Part shown: positions 35,128 to 44,083 of the stretch, piece by piece | Position numbering within the stretch: position 1 is the first letter of the stretch | How the letters are laid out: every line of letters begins with the position of its first letter | Assembly: GCA_034411635.1 (NCBI GenBank) | Contig: DAOUML010000134.1 | Location: 1 to 64,000 of the forward strand | Reading direction: 5' to 3' | Length of the DNA: 64,000 nucleotides | Origin: UBA8950 sp034411635 | GTDB taxonomy: Bacteria > Chloroflexota > Anaerolineae > Anaerolineales > Villigracilaceae | Made by a program: the position numbers and the translations under genes | Notes under the pieces: model-generated | Told to the model about the DNA's origin: nothing | What the model saw: only the letters and a program-made list of their open reading frames with translations | Database searches by the model: none

Positions 35128-38100
35128 TCTGTCCAGTTAAAGATTGGAAGTAGCAATTCAATGTAGGCGAGGTCTTCAAAGGGTTCCCAGTGCCAGGCTT
35201 CCCAGGGGCCTGATTGACCTTTTTTGATGCGCGCCAGAGCATTTTGGACGAGGGCGCGCGGGCCGGTTTGCAGTGCCGGGGCCGACTTTGCGAGTTGGTC
35301 GAGCGATTCTTCGAGCAGAGTCAGGCTGGCGTGGGTGTCTGCGTTTGCAAGCCAGGTCAGTTCGGCGTGGCGGTAGGCGCACAGGGCCAGGCCGGGGGCG
35401 GTTGGGGCGTTTTTCCAGATGGTTTTGGCTTGTTGGTATTGTTCGTTTGCCGATTGGAAGTTTCCGGTTTGCAGATGGCTGTCTCCCAGGCGGATGAGGG
35501 CCAGGGAGACGCAATCGGTGAGGCTGAGGACCTGGTACAAGGGGATGGCCGCCGTCCACTGCGCCGACAGGTCATCGAGCAGGGCGCGGGCGCGGACCTG
35601 TGAGTCGTTTACCGTGTTGGGCAGCGATGCGCGGGCTGTGGCAGCCAGGTCGGCGGGGTTTTCTCCGGCGCGCCAGGCGAGCCAGGCTTGCAGGGTGCGG
35701 CATTGCCAGGCGTTTGCGTTTTGGGCATGTTTTTCGAGGAAGGTGGTTAGTTGTTGGCTGGCTTTGGCGGTTTTGCCCTGCGAGGGCCAGGCCAGGGCGA
35801 GGGTTGCGGTGAGCCGGGCGGCGAGGTTGGGGGGCAGGGTTTCTAGCGGGGCGACGGAAAGGGCCGCTTCGCAGGCTGCTGCGGCGGCGGGTAAATCGCC
35901 GGTTTGCAGCGCCAGGGTTGCCAGGCCGGTATGGGCCAGGGCTTTTTGTAAGCCGATTTGCGGGTTGAGGTCGGCCTGGGGGGGAATTCGTTCGAGAATC
36001 GCGAGTGAGCGGCTGAGGAGCGGTTCGCGTCCACCTTGTTCGGGTGGAATTAGCCCGGCGGCAGTGTTCAGTTGTTGCGCGGCCTCAAGCCATTGTTCCG
36101 ACATTTCATAATGATGGGCCAGCCTTTCGGCGGTGCTGCGCTGGGGTTTTATGTCGCTTGAAGCATCGAGGAAGGCGCCGATTTTATCGCGCAGTTGACG
36201 CCGGGCCGAGCGGTTTTTGATGTGTTCGGCCATGAGGGCGTGCAGTTCGCGGCGGCGTTTGAAGGGCAGGCTGGCGTAGAGGATATCGCGGAAGATGGTT
36301 TGTTCGAAGGTGTAGCGTGGGTCTATGCCGGCTTCGTTGAGTTCTATCAGTCGCGATTGTGACAGGCTGCGCAGGTAGCCGGTGAGGGAGATGGGGTCGA
36401 GCGCGTCTTGCAGCAGGGATTCTACGTCGCTGCGCCGAAATTCGACGCCGACCACCGAGGCCAGGCGGGCGATTTCGCGCTGGGCTTCGGGCAGGCTTTC
36501 GAGGCTGCTTAGCACCAGTTTTTGGAGGATGTCGGAGGCTTGCAGGATGTTTTTGAGGCTGGTTTGGTCGATGCCCTGGGTGCGTTTAATCCAGCGGCTG
36601 ATTTCTTCGACGAAGAGCGGGCTGCCGTTGCTTTGTTCGTGGATGATGTCGGTGAGGCCTTCGGTGAGGATGGCGGCGGCCATGGCGCTGGTTTCTGCGC
36701 GGCTGAAGGGGGCCAGTTCGATGGTGGGGATGTCTTGGGGCAGGCCTTCGCGTGGACGCCCGGCCAGCATGAAGATGACGGGCTGGTTGGCGAGTGATTG
36801 GCTGAGGGCGAGCAGGGTTTGGCGCGAGGTTTCGTCCATCCAGTGAACGTCTTCAAAGAAAATCAGCAGGGGAGCCGATTTTGAGAGCATTTTCAGCGCG
36901 GTTGCCAGGGCAGATTGCTGGCGGGCGCTCTGGCGGTTGGGCAGGGGGGTGGTTTCGCTGGCGGCGCTGGCTTTGAAATCGTCCAGTTGTTCGAGAATAT
37001 CGAGGTTGGTGGATTGGCGGCTGGCGCGGCCTCGTTTGATTATTCTGAGCAGATCGTCGCCGCCCGTCAGGGTTTTATCTCGTTTTTCGAGTTGGGCCTG
37101 GCGCAGGTCGAGCAGGTCGGTTAGGAGGGCGTGGTCTTCTGGGGGCAGGTTGAGGGCTGTGGTGAGGCGTTCCAGTTTTTCGGCTTGAATGAGCGGGTGG
37201 TCGAGTGGGGTGATGCCGGCCAGGGCGCGCGCCAGCCCGATCCAACAGGCGTTGGGTTGTTCGCTTTGGTAGGAATGGCATTGGTAGGATTGCACTTGCC
37301 AGCCGGTGGCGAGGGCCTGGCGGGCGAGGGTATCGGCCAGGTGGCTTTTGCCAATGCCGGGGGCGCCGGTGAGGTAGAGCAGGCTGCCCTGATTGTGGTG
37401 GGCGCGGGCGAAGATTTCGGTGGCTTTGGTTAGTTCGGCGGCGCGTCCTATCAGGGGCGGGCGGGCATGAATGCGGCTGAGAAGGGTGTCTTCGCGTGGG
37501 CCGTCAATCTGAAAGATGGGAATTGGGTTTTTCTTGCCCTTGACGCGCACCGGCGGCAGGTTGCGGCTGACGTAATAGGTATTGACGCGCTCCAGAACTC
37601 TTTCGCTGACCAGAATTTGCCCCGGTTCGGCGACGCTCATCAGGCGCGCGGCCAGGTTGACTTCATCACCCATGACGGTGTACTCGCGGCGGGTGGAAGA
37701 ACCAGCCTGCCCGGCGAAGGTTTCGCCGAGGGTGATGCCGATTCGGTGCTGGATGAGCGGTTCAGAGAATTCGGCCGGCAGGTGGCGGGTCAGTTTTTGG
37801 GTCCAGCGGCGGTTGAGGTCTTGCAGGGCGGTGTTCATTGCCAGGGCGGCGCTGATGGCGCGTTGGGGGTCGTCTTCGTGGGCGGTGGGCGCGCCGAACA
37901 GGGCGAGTAGTTTTGTGCCTTTGCTGTAAGGGTCGATGCGGCTGACGATGCCGCCAAAGCGGCTGATGGCTTCGTTCATCTCGCTAAAGTAGGCGCTTAA
38001 CAGGCCGGTGACGCGTTGCGCGCCTTCTGCCCCCCACATTTTGAGCAAAGTTTCTGGCCCAAGGAAGTTGCAAAACATGACCACCGTTGGGCGATATTCG

Positions 38101-39215
38101 CTGCTGACCTGGCGCTGGGAGGCGTGTGAGATGATGCGGTCGAGCAATTCGCTGGCGAGGTAGGGGGCCAGGGCTTGAATTTTGGTGAGGCTGGCGTGGA
38201 TTTCGGCGCTCAGGTCTTCTATGCTGGCATCCCAGGGGATGGCGATTCGGGCGCGGCGTTTTTCGGGGCGAATCTCGAAGGTGTCGAGGTCTACTTCGGG
38301 GCCGGGAGTCAGGCGGAAGAAGCCGGGTTTGACTTCGAGCAGGCTGTATTCGGCGCGCAGGATTTCGGCGGCTTGCTGATTCATGACCAGCAGCCCCGAA
38401 GCGGAGTTGCCTTCGGCTTGCATGGTTTGGGCGACGGTTTCGCCAATGAGGGCGTATTCCATGCGTTTGGGCGCGCCGATGCTGGCGGCCAGGAAGTGGC
38501 CCGCCGCCATGCCGAGTTTCATGGAGAGTGAAACCGGCCCCAGTGGGGTGGCGATGTTTTTGAAATCGCTCATGGCGCGCAACATGCGCAGCCCGGCGCG
38601 GGCGGCCCAGCGGGCGTGGTCGCCGTTTTCTTGTTCGGGGAAGTAAATGAGGGTGGCGTCGCCGGCGAATTTGAGCAAAATGCCATTCGACCAGGCGATG
38701 ATGTCGATCATGGCTGTGAAGTAGCGGTTGATGAAGCCGGTTAAGTGCTCGGCGCCTTCAGGGCCGAGCGCGGCCAGCCGTTCTGAAAGGGCGGTGAATC
38801 CGCTGACATCTGAGAAGAGCAGGCAGCCGCGCAACATTACGCCATCGACCAGGCCGGGTATGGGGCGGGCCATTTTTTCTTGCGCGAGGTTGGCGGGCAG
38901 GTAGGTGGCGATGGTGTAGAGCAGGGAATTGAGCCGCTCGAGGGTGTTGAGGTAAATGCCGCTGCGCGGCGAATCTTCGCTTAATTTGCGCCACAGGTCG
39001 GGGGGCAGGTAGGTTTGCAGTTCGGCGGAAAGGCGTGGTTTGCTTTCGGCGTGGGTGGGGATTGCGGCGGCGAGAGGGCGGAGGTTTTCAAGGGGGCTGG
39101 TTTCGGCGCCGGCCAGGGCGCGCAAAGAGTCAACTTTCTTTTCTTCGAGAGAATCGAAGAGGGCCGAAAGGTTGGGACGCTGGCGCGGGGTGTTGGGTTG
39201 GGGTGCTTCGGGCAT
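35124..39215 (-). CDS. Soluble-adenylyl-cyclase-like protein: tandem cyclase domains, P-loop ATPase, helical repeats
   Basis: 1363 residues without membrane segments. Cyclase domain 1 (about 128-285) has metal residues Asp136 (FSDVSGFT) and Asp186 with Lys182, but lacks the GDxVNLAxRL motif. Cyclase domain 2 (about 375-565) has Asn383 where a metal Asp belongs, but carries GDEVNLAARL (517-525). The two halves together give one composite active site, as in mammalian C1/C2. An ATPase with GAPGIGKS (617-624) follows, then a FFEDVHWMD Walker B region and TPR-like helices to the end. This order matches ADCY10-type soluble cyclases. It is coupled to flanking genes by overlap or a 3-bp gap. Confidence 0.92.
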   Translation of the reverse strand: MPEAPQPNTPRQRPNLSALFDSLEEKKVDSLRALAGAETSPLENLRPLAAAIPTHAESKPRLSAELQTYLPPDLWRKLSEDSPRSGIYLNTLERLNSLLYTIATYLPANLAQEKMARPIPGLVDGVMLRGCLLFSDVSGFTALSERLAALGPEGAEHLTGFINRYFTAMIDIIAWSNGILLKFAGDATLIYFPEQENGDHARWAARAGLRMLRAMSDFKNIATPLGPVSLSMKLGMAAGHFLAASIGAPKRMEYALIGETVAQTMQAEGNSASGLLVMNQQAAEILRAEYSLLEVKPGFFRLTPGPEVDLDTFEIRPEKRRARIAIPWDASIEDLSAEIHASLTKIQALAPYLASELLDRIISHASQRQVSSEYRPTVVMFCNFLGPETLLKMWGAEGAQRVTGLLSAYFSEMNEAISRFGGIVSRIDPYSKGTKLLALFGAPTAHEDDPQRAISAALAMNTALQDLNRRWTQKLTRHLPAEFSEPLIQHRIGITLGETFAGQAGSSTRREYTVMGDEVNLAARLMSVAEPGQILVSERVLERVNTYYVSRNLPPVRVKGKKNPIPIFQIDGPREDTLLSRIHARPPLIGRAAELTKATEIFARAHHNQGSLLYLTGAPGIGKSHLADTLARQALATGWQVQSYQCHSYQSEQPNACWIGLARALAGITPLDHPLIQAEKLERLTTALNLPPEDHALLTDLLDLRQAQLEKRDKTLTGGDDLLRIIKRGRASRQSTNLDILEQLDDFKASAASETTPLPNRQSARQQSALATALKMLSKSAPLLIFFEDVHWMDETSRQTLLALSQSLANQPVIFMLAGRPREGLPQDIPTIELAPFSRAETSAMAAAILTEGLTDIIHEQSNGSPLFVEEISRWIKRTQGIDQTSLKNILQASDILQKLVLSSLESLPEAQREIARLASVVGVEFRRSDVESLLQDALDPISLTGYLRSLSQSRLIELNEAGIDPRYTFEQTIFRDILYASLPFKRRRELHALMAEHIKNRSARRQLRDKIGAFLDASSDIKPQRSTAERLAHHYEMSEQWLEAAQQLNTAAGLIPPEQGGREPLLSRSLAILERIPPQADLNPQIGLQKALAHTGLATLALQTGDLPAAAAACEAALSVAPLETLPPNLAARLTATLALAWPSQGKTAKASQQLTTFLEKHAQNANAWQCRTLQAWLAWRAGENPADLAATARASLPNTVNDSQVRARALLDDLSAQWTAAIPLYQVLSLTDCVSLALIRLGDSHLQTGNFQSANEQYQQAKTIWKNAPTAPGLALCAYRHAELTWLANADTHASLTLLEESLDQLAKSAPALQTGPRALVQNALARIKKGQSGPWEAWHWEPFEDLAYIELLLPIFNWTE

Positions 39216-39218
39216 GGG

Positions 39219-40259
39219 TTAGTTTTCGGCTGAATAAAGCACAACCCGGTTGCGCCCGTTGCGTTTGGCCTGGTAGAGGGCTTTATCGGCGTGTTGGATG
39301 ACTTGTTCCAGGTTGTTGGCGTGCTGCGGAAAACTGGCTGCACCGAGCGAAATGGTCGCCTGCAAGGTTTGGCCTTTGTGTTCGAGTTTGTGTTTTTCAA
39401 AGCGCGCGCGAATTTTTTTAGCGATGCGTTCGATGATGTTTAACGATGCGCCTGGCAGGATGATGACGAACTCCTCGCCGCCATAGCGACAAACGCTATC
39501 GGCAGCGCGGACGCTTTCTTTCAAGATGTTTGCGGCGGCTTGCAGCATCAGATCGCCGGCGTGGTGCCCGTAGGTGTCGTTGATATTTTTGAAATGGTCG
39601 ATATCGGCCATGATGATGCCGATGACGCTTTTGCTTTGGATGGCGCGCAAGGCTTCCACGCGCAGGGTTTCGTCCATTTGACGGCGATTGTACAGGCCGG
39701 TTAATGGATCGTAGGCGGCCAGCCGGCTCAGGTCTTCGAGGACGACTTCCTTCTGGCGTTCGCGGATGGTGCCGCTCAGCCTTTCCTCGTCGGATTCGCG
39801 GATGCGTCCACTCAGGATGCTCAGCAGGGTCAGGCTGAGGGCGGGGTTTTCAGTCAGGAATTGGTGGAAGGTGTCGCGTTCCATTTTCCAGAGGGAAACC
39901 GGCTCAAGGGCAATGACGGTTGCCGAGCGTGGGCGGTTTTCGAGCAGGGCCATTTCGCCGATGGTATCGCCGGTTGAGCGGAAGCCAATGACGGTAGGGG
40001 TTTCGATTTCGCCTTTGATGACAATGGCCAATCCGCTGCGCATGACATAAAACATGTCTCCCGCTTCGCCCTCATGAATGATGACTTCGCCCTGCTGACA
40101 TTTGCGTTCGAGCAGGGTTTGCCCGTTTTGTTTTTTATCCATCCAGGCCAGTAGTTCTTTGAAGGGAGGTTGGTCGGGCGAGTGGCTGGCTTGTTGTTGC
40201 AAGGCATAGATCGCGAGAAATTTATCCAGTTCTGGGCGGGGGATGATTGGATGAGTCAT
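39219..40259 (-). CDS. cNMP-binding domain - GGDEF diguanylate cyclase
   Basis: 346 residues. The cNMP-binding domain spans about 35-150, with cassette GEMALLENRPRSAT at 101-114. A short helical linker leads to a GGDEF domain (about 175-345) with GGEEF at 260-264 and the inhibitory-site R251-x-x-D254. The DxLTGLxNRR start motif is present (184-193). An active c-di-GMP synthase with product inhibition is therefore expected, controlled by a cyclic nucleotide or similar ligand. The cyclase gene begins 3 bp downstream, so production of one second messenger may steer another (inference). Confidence 0.93.
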   Translation of the reverse strand: MTHPIIPRPELDKFLAIYALQQQASHSPDQPPFKELLAWMDKKQNGQTLLERKCQQGEVIIHEGEAGDMFYVMRSGLAIVIKGEIETPTVIGFRSTGDTIGEMALLENRPRSATVIALEPVSLWKMERDTFHQFLTENPALSLTLLSILSGRIRESDEERLSGTIRERQKEVVLEDLSRLAAYDPLTGLYNRRQMDETLRVEALRAIQSKSVIGIIMADIDHFKNINDTYGHHAGDLMLQAAANILKESVRAADSVCRYGGEEFVIILPGASLNIIERIAKKIRARFEKHKLEHKGQTLQATISLGAASFPQHANNLEQVIQHADKALYQAKRNGRNRVVLYSAEN

Positions 40260-40341
40260 GGGTTGTTTTTACCATAAAAATATCAATCGTTTTCAGGTTT
40301 GCTGATGTTTGCCGTAAATTTTTGGCGCGCGTAACAGCCTA

Positions 40342-41589
40342 TTACGCCTTACGCACGGCCAATAGAGTCACATCGTCAAATTGGGGCGTGTCTTGCTGGA
40401 AATCGACCAGCGATTCGAAAATTTTTTGGCAAATCGTCTGGGCTGAGTCATCGCTGGTGAAGGTTTGCAGCAGTTGGCGCAGTTTTATTTCGCCAAAGTG
40501 CTGCTGTTGCGGGTCATTGCAATCGGTTACGCCATCGGAATAGAGTAGCAACAGGCCGCCAGGCGGGATGACCAGATGATTCTCGGCCAGTATTGGATCG
40601 TCTATAATGCCGAGCGGCAGGCCGCCCGCAGATTGGATCAGTTGGGCGTTTCCATCTGGGAAAACCAGAATGGGGTATTCGTGGCCGGCGCGGACGTAGT
40701 GAAAGTCGCCGGTTTGCCGGGTCAGGACCCCATAGATCAGGGTAGCGAACAGGCCGCGGGCATTCATGCCGCAGAGCAGGCTGTTGGCGCGTTGCAAAAT
40801 TTGGGAAGGCGAATCGGTCGGGTTGCTGGATGCGCGCAGCAGGGCGTAGGTTTGGGCCATGAACAGGGCCGCCGGAACGCCTTTGTCGGTTACATCGCCC
40901 AAGAGTAGCACCATGCGGTTTTCATCGAGCGGGAAGATGCCGTAGAAATCGCCGCCAACCGCCCGCGCCGGAACCATCAGGGCGCCAAAGTCGTACCCGG
41001 GCAGGGTAGGCAGGCTTTCGGGCAAAATGCTGAACTGGATTTCACGCGCCAGTTGCAGTTCGCGCTCCAGTTTCTCTTTCTCGATGATCTGGGCCTGGGC
41101 GGCCTTGAGTTCATCGTAGGCTTTTTGCAGGGCGATATTTTTTTGGCGCAGGCTGCGAATGGTCTGGTTTTGGCCGCTGGTCATGCGCTCGCTAAGGACG
41201 CGGGCCAGTTCATAGGCCAGGGCCGGATGGCGCGCCAGCAGGCTGTTGATTTCAGCGTAGGGGACGACCAGTAAACGGGATTTGCTGACAGCCCGGGCGG
41301 AAGCGGTGCGGGTGCTATTTTGGTTGAGCAGGCCCATTTCACCGATAAAGTCTCCGGCGCGGCGCAGTCCAAGTCTCGATTCTTCGGGGCTGCCCGCCGC
41401 TTTGACGATTTCGACCTTGCCTTGCAGGATGACGAAGAAATGGTCGCCAGGCTGACCCTCTTCGATGACCCATTCTCCGACGGGCGCGTTGTGGACGGGC
41501 AGATTCGATTGCAGGCGATCCAGTTCTTCTGCGGGCAGGGTTTTGAAGAGTGGAATATCAGCAAGGGAGAGGGCGGCGCGCATTTTCAT
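40342..41589 (-). CDS. cNMP-binding domain - SpoIIE-type PP2C phosphatase
   Basis: 415 residues. The cNMP-binding domain is at about 12-130, with cassette GEMGLLNQNSTRTASA (83-98) stretched by a few residues but keeping Glu and Arg. A coiled coil spans 140-185 and the SpoIIE/RsbU PP2C domain 190-415. Metal aspartates Asp214 (GGDFYG), Asp232 (GDVTDKG) and Asp352 (YSDGVTD) are intact. Such phosphatases dephosphorylate STAS antagonists, and exactly such a protein, plus an RsbW-type kinase, is encoded upstream in this operon (43298 and 43656). An 82-bp gap separates it from the GGDEF gene. Confidence 0.93.
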   Translation of the reverse strand: MKMRAALSLADIPLFKTLPAEELDRLQSNLPVHNAPVGEWVIEEGQPGDHFFVILQGKVEIVKAAGSPEESRLGLRRAGDFIGEMGLLNQNSTRTASARAVSKSRLLVVPYAEINSLLARHPALAYELARVLSERMTSGQNQTIRSLRQKNIALQKAYDELKAAQAQIIEKEKLERELQLAREIQFSILPESLPTLPGYDFGALMVPARAVGGDFYGIFPLDENRMVLLLGDVTDKGVPAALFMAQTYALLRASSNPTDSPSQILQRANSLLCGMNARGLFATLIYGVLTRQTGDFHYVRAGHEYPILVFPDGNAQLIQSAGGLPLGIIDDPILAENHLVIPPGGLLLLYSDGVTDCNDPQQQHFGEIKLRQLLQTFTSDDSAQTICQKIFESLVDFQQDTPQFDDVTLLAVRKA

Positions 41590-41595
41590 CAGAAA

Positions 41596-42438
41596 TCAGC
41601 CCTGTTCAAGCAACCGCAGAATGCGCGGAACCAGTTCGCGGGTGGCCTGTTCGCCGCGTTCGATGACGTGCGGGACTTTATCCACATCGAACATTGAGAT
41701 TGCCCCCTCGAATTCGGGCAGGATGGTGAAAATTTCGGCGTGGTGGGCCAGGTTGTAGAAGGCATAGGTGGCGTTGAGAATGTTGTTCATGTAAATGCTG
41801 TTGAGTTGTTCCTGCACGGCGGTCATCGAGCGGAAACGGGTGCGGTAACTGAGTGGGAAGCCCATTGCAATGATGACATCGTTCCCATCTTGAATGGCGA
41901 TATCGATGGGCAGGGGGTTGGAGGCCGCGCCGTCGATCAGCAGGCGGCCCTCTACTTCCCAGGGTGGGAAGATGATCGGGATGGCCGAACTGGCCCGAAC
42001 AGCGTCAAAAATTGTGCCATGCGAAAGCACCACTTTGTCGCCGGTTAGCATGTCGGTGGCGGCAATTTTGAGCGGAGTTTTCAGGCTGTCAAATGTCAAA
42101 TCGCCGAAAACGGTTTGCAGGGTATTGTTTAGCGCCGAATCGTTTACCAGGCCGCTGTGTTCGTTGAATTTGAGCGAGCCGTCCTGGCTGGCTTTCAGGT
42201 TGGTGATATAGCCTTGCATCAGGTCGCTCGTCCACAGTTGGTACGAGCGCTCTTCCATCTCCTTCACGTCGGTATGATTGGCAATCAGCGCGCCATACAG
42301 GCTGCCGCCGCTGCACCCGACAACACTGTTGACGTGAATGTCGTTTTCTTGCAGCACTTTCCACAGGCCAATCGCGGCGGCGCACTTGATTCCGCCTGAT
42401 CCAATCACAATTGTAACGCTTTTGTTTTTTGGAGGCAT
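41596..42438 (-). CDS. Patatin-like phospholipase A
   Basis: 280 residues. The oxyanion motif GSGGIK lies near 13-18, the nucleophile elbow GCSGG has Ser43, and the catalytic Asp169 is in DGA, so the Ser-Asp dyad is complete. The soluble protein should deacylate membrane or storage lipids. It is about half identical in layout to the neighbour at 42444 and separated from it by 5 bp, indicating tandem duplication. Its place between phosphatase and partner-switch genes suggests regulated lipid turnover (inference). Confidence 0.9.
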   Translation of the reverse strand: MPPKNKSVTIVIGSGGIKCAAAIGLWKVLQENDIHVNSVVGCSGGSLYGALIANHTDVKEMEERSYQLWTSDLMQGYITNLKASQDGSLKFNEHSGLVNDSALNNTLQTVFGDLTFDSLKTPLKIAATDMLTGDKVVLSHGTIFDAVRASSAIPIIFPPWEVEGRLLIDGAASNPLPIDIAIQDGNDVIIAMGFPLSYRTRFRSMTAVQEQLNSIYMNNILNATYAFYNLAHHAEIFTILPEFEGAISMFDVDKVPHVIERGEQATRELVPRILRLLEQG

Positions 42439-42443
42439 CTGAT

Positions 42444-43283
42444 TTACCCGTTGAGCAATTTTTTGATGTAAGGCAGTTGCGCTTCGGCGGCGCGTTCGCC
42501 TTCTTCGATAACATAGGGTAGTTTATCGGTGTCGAAAAGTTTGATGCGGTATTTGAATTCAGGCAAAATGGGGATAATTTCGGCGTGATGCGCCAGGTTG
42601 TGAAAAGCGTAGTTGGTTTTTAGCAGGTTGTTGGATGTGACGCTGCTGACCTGGAAGTTGTAGCGCATGAGCGATGTAATTTTTTCCTGGTAGGGGCTTT
42701 CAAAGCCCATGGCGATAATCAGGTCGGCGCCTTCTTTGATGGCAACGCCAATGGGCAGCGGGTCGCTCTGGAATCCGTCTACGAGATAACGTCCATTTAA
42801 TTTGTGCGGGGGGAAAATGTATGGGATGGAAATGCTGGCGCGGATGGAAGCGGCAAGATCGCCCTCAGACAGGACGACCTGTTCGCCGTTATACAGGTCG
42901 GTGGCGGTGATGTAGAGCGGGATTTTCGCGTTGGAGAAGGTAGCGCCCTGGTAGCCTTCCTGCAATCGACGGTTAATCAGCCGGTCATCAATCAGGCCGA
43001 AGGTTTCATCGAACTTGAACAGGCCCGGCAGGGTAAGTTGCAGCAGGGCGCGCCGGTTTTTCTTGGCTGTGATGTCGCTGGTCCACATGCGCAGGGTGGT
43101 TTCGACTGTTTTTTCTGCTGACCAGCCCAGCGCAATGGCGGCGGCATACAGCGCCCCCCCCGAACAGCCGACGACCATATTGACAGCGATGTTTTCGCGT
43201 TCGAGCACTTTCATCAGCCCGAGAGCGGCGGCGCATTTAACGCTGCCAGAGCCGATGACCAGGGCGATGCGGTTGGTTGTCAT
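42444..43283 (-). CDS. Patatin-like phospholipase B (paralogue)
   Basis: 279 residues. The oxyanion motif GSGSVK is near 11-16, Ser41 is in GCSGG and Asp169 is followed by Gly-Phe (DGF instead of the usual DGA/DGG). The dyad is present. It shares the N- and C-terminal signatures of the neighbouring patatin (YAFHNLAHHAEI...ILPEF near the end), so the pair arose by duplication. The STAS gene starts 14 bp upstream. Whether one of the two is regulatory cannot be decided from sequence. Confidence 0.9.
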   Translation of the reverse strand: MTTNRIALVIGSGSVKCAAALGLMKVLERENIAVNMVVGCSGGALYAAAIALGWSAEKTVETTLRMWTSDITAKKNRRALLQLTLPGLFKFDETFGLIDDRLINRRLQEGYQGATFSNAKIPLYITATDLYNGEQVVLSEGDLAASIRASISIPYIFPPHKLNGRYLVDGFQSDPLPIGVAIKEGADLIIAMGFESPYQEKITSLMRYNFQVSSVTSNNLLKTNYAFHNLAHHAEIIPILPEFKYRIKLFDTDKLPYVIEEGERAAEAQLPYIKKLLNG

Positions 43284-43297
43284 GATTTGCCCCGGTT

Positions 43298-43633
43298 TTA
43301 TTCAAAACTGGCAACGGCTTCATCGACATTCTCAAACAATTTGAGAATGTTGGTGAAGCCGCTGATTTTCAAAACTTTCATTACATCTGGCTGGACGGCA
43401 GCCAGGCGCAGGTCGCCGCCTCTGGCGCGGGCGTCTTTGACGGCATTGAGCAACAGTCGCAGCCCGGCGCTGCTGGTGAAATCAACGCCGCTCAAATCGA
43501 CCACCAGCCGAACCTGCCCCGATGAAATCAAACTCCCCAGGTGTTCGGTGATTGCCGGGGCGGTCAGGGCGTCGATACTCCCTGAAAGTTGCACAACACT
43601 GATGCCATTTTTTTGCATATCCTGGATGTTCAC
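43298..43633 (-). CDS. STAS-domain anti-sigma factor antagonist
   Basis: 111 residues covering one STAS domain. The phosphoacceptor region DLSGVDFTSSAGL (47-59) keeps the Ser pair (54/55) at the position phosphorylated in SpoIIAA/RsbV. It is expected to be phosphorylated by the RsbW-like kinase (gene 22 bp upstream) and dephosphorylated by the SpoIIE protein of the same operon. A sigma-B-type sigma factor is not present in the window, so the final target is open. Confidence 0.92.
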   Translation of the reverse strand: MNIQDMQKNGISVVQLSGSIDALTAPAITEHLGSLISSGQVRLVVDLSGVDFTSSAGLRLLLNAVKDARARGGDLRLAAVQPDVMKVLKISGFTNILKLFENVDEAVASFE

Positions 43634-43655
43634 TTTGCGTTCCTCCTTGCAGATT

Positions 43656-44075
43656 TCAGGCTTGGTAAAACTTGGTAAAGGTAAGGGTATTGCCCTCTTG
43701 CGAGGCCTGGTAATCGATGTTGTCCATGGTTTGGTAAATCAGGAAGAGGCCCATGCCACCCGGCTCGCGGTCTTCTATGGCGGCATCCAGGTCGGGCGCG
43801 GGAGCGGAAACAGGCTCGAAGGCATGACCAAAATCGGTTATCTGAACCAGGATGCGGTCGGGTTCGATCCAAAAGGCGAGGATAATCGAGCCGGGATCCA
43901 TGTCCTTATATCCGTGTTGGATGATGTTGGTGCAGGCCTCGTCCACGGCCAATTTCAGGTTGAAAACAATTTCACCGGGGATGTTATGCGGAGCACAGCA
44001 CTCGGCAATAAAATTGCGAAAAACTGGCAAGGATTCAAGTTCGGCGGCGCGGGTAATTTGGAAGCGTTGCAACAT
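43656..44075 (-). CDS. RsbW/SpoIIAB-type serine kinase (anti-sigma ATPase)
   Basis: 139 residues, one HATPase_c_2 domain. The N-box is LAVDEACTNIIQHG near 47-60, the G1 box DFGHAFEP near 87-94, and the G2 region GGMGLFLIYQTMD near 113-125. The GHKL fold lacks dimerisation or H-box regions, as in RsbW/SpoIIAB. Natural partner of the STAS protein encoded next. It starts 8 bp after the unknown first gene of the operon. Confidence 0.92.
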   Translation of the reverse strand: MLQRFQITRAAELESLPVFRNFIAECCAPHNIPGEIVFNLKLAVDEACTNIIQHGYKDMDPGSIILAFWIEPDRILVQITDFGHAFEPVSAPAPDLDAAIEDREPGGMGLFLIYQTMDNIDYQASQEGNTLTFTKFYQA

Positions 44076-44083
44076 CGCGACTC

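Noticed and set aside
34411..43283. CBASS-like defence system (cyclase plus patatin effector)
   Set aside because: The cyclase is class III, not a CD-NTase. The cNMP-binding domains are fused to signalling outputs, and no Cap2/Cap3-type genes are present. A housekeeping signalling operon fits better.
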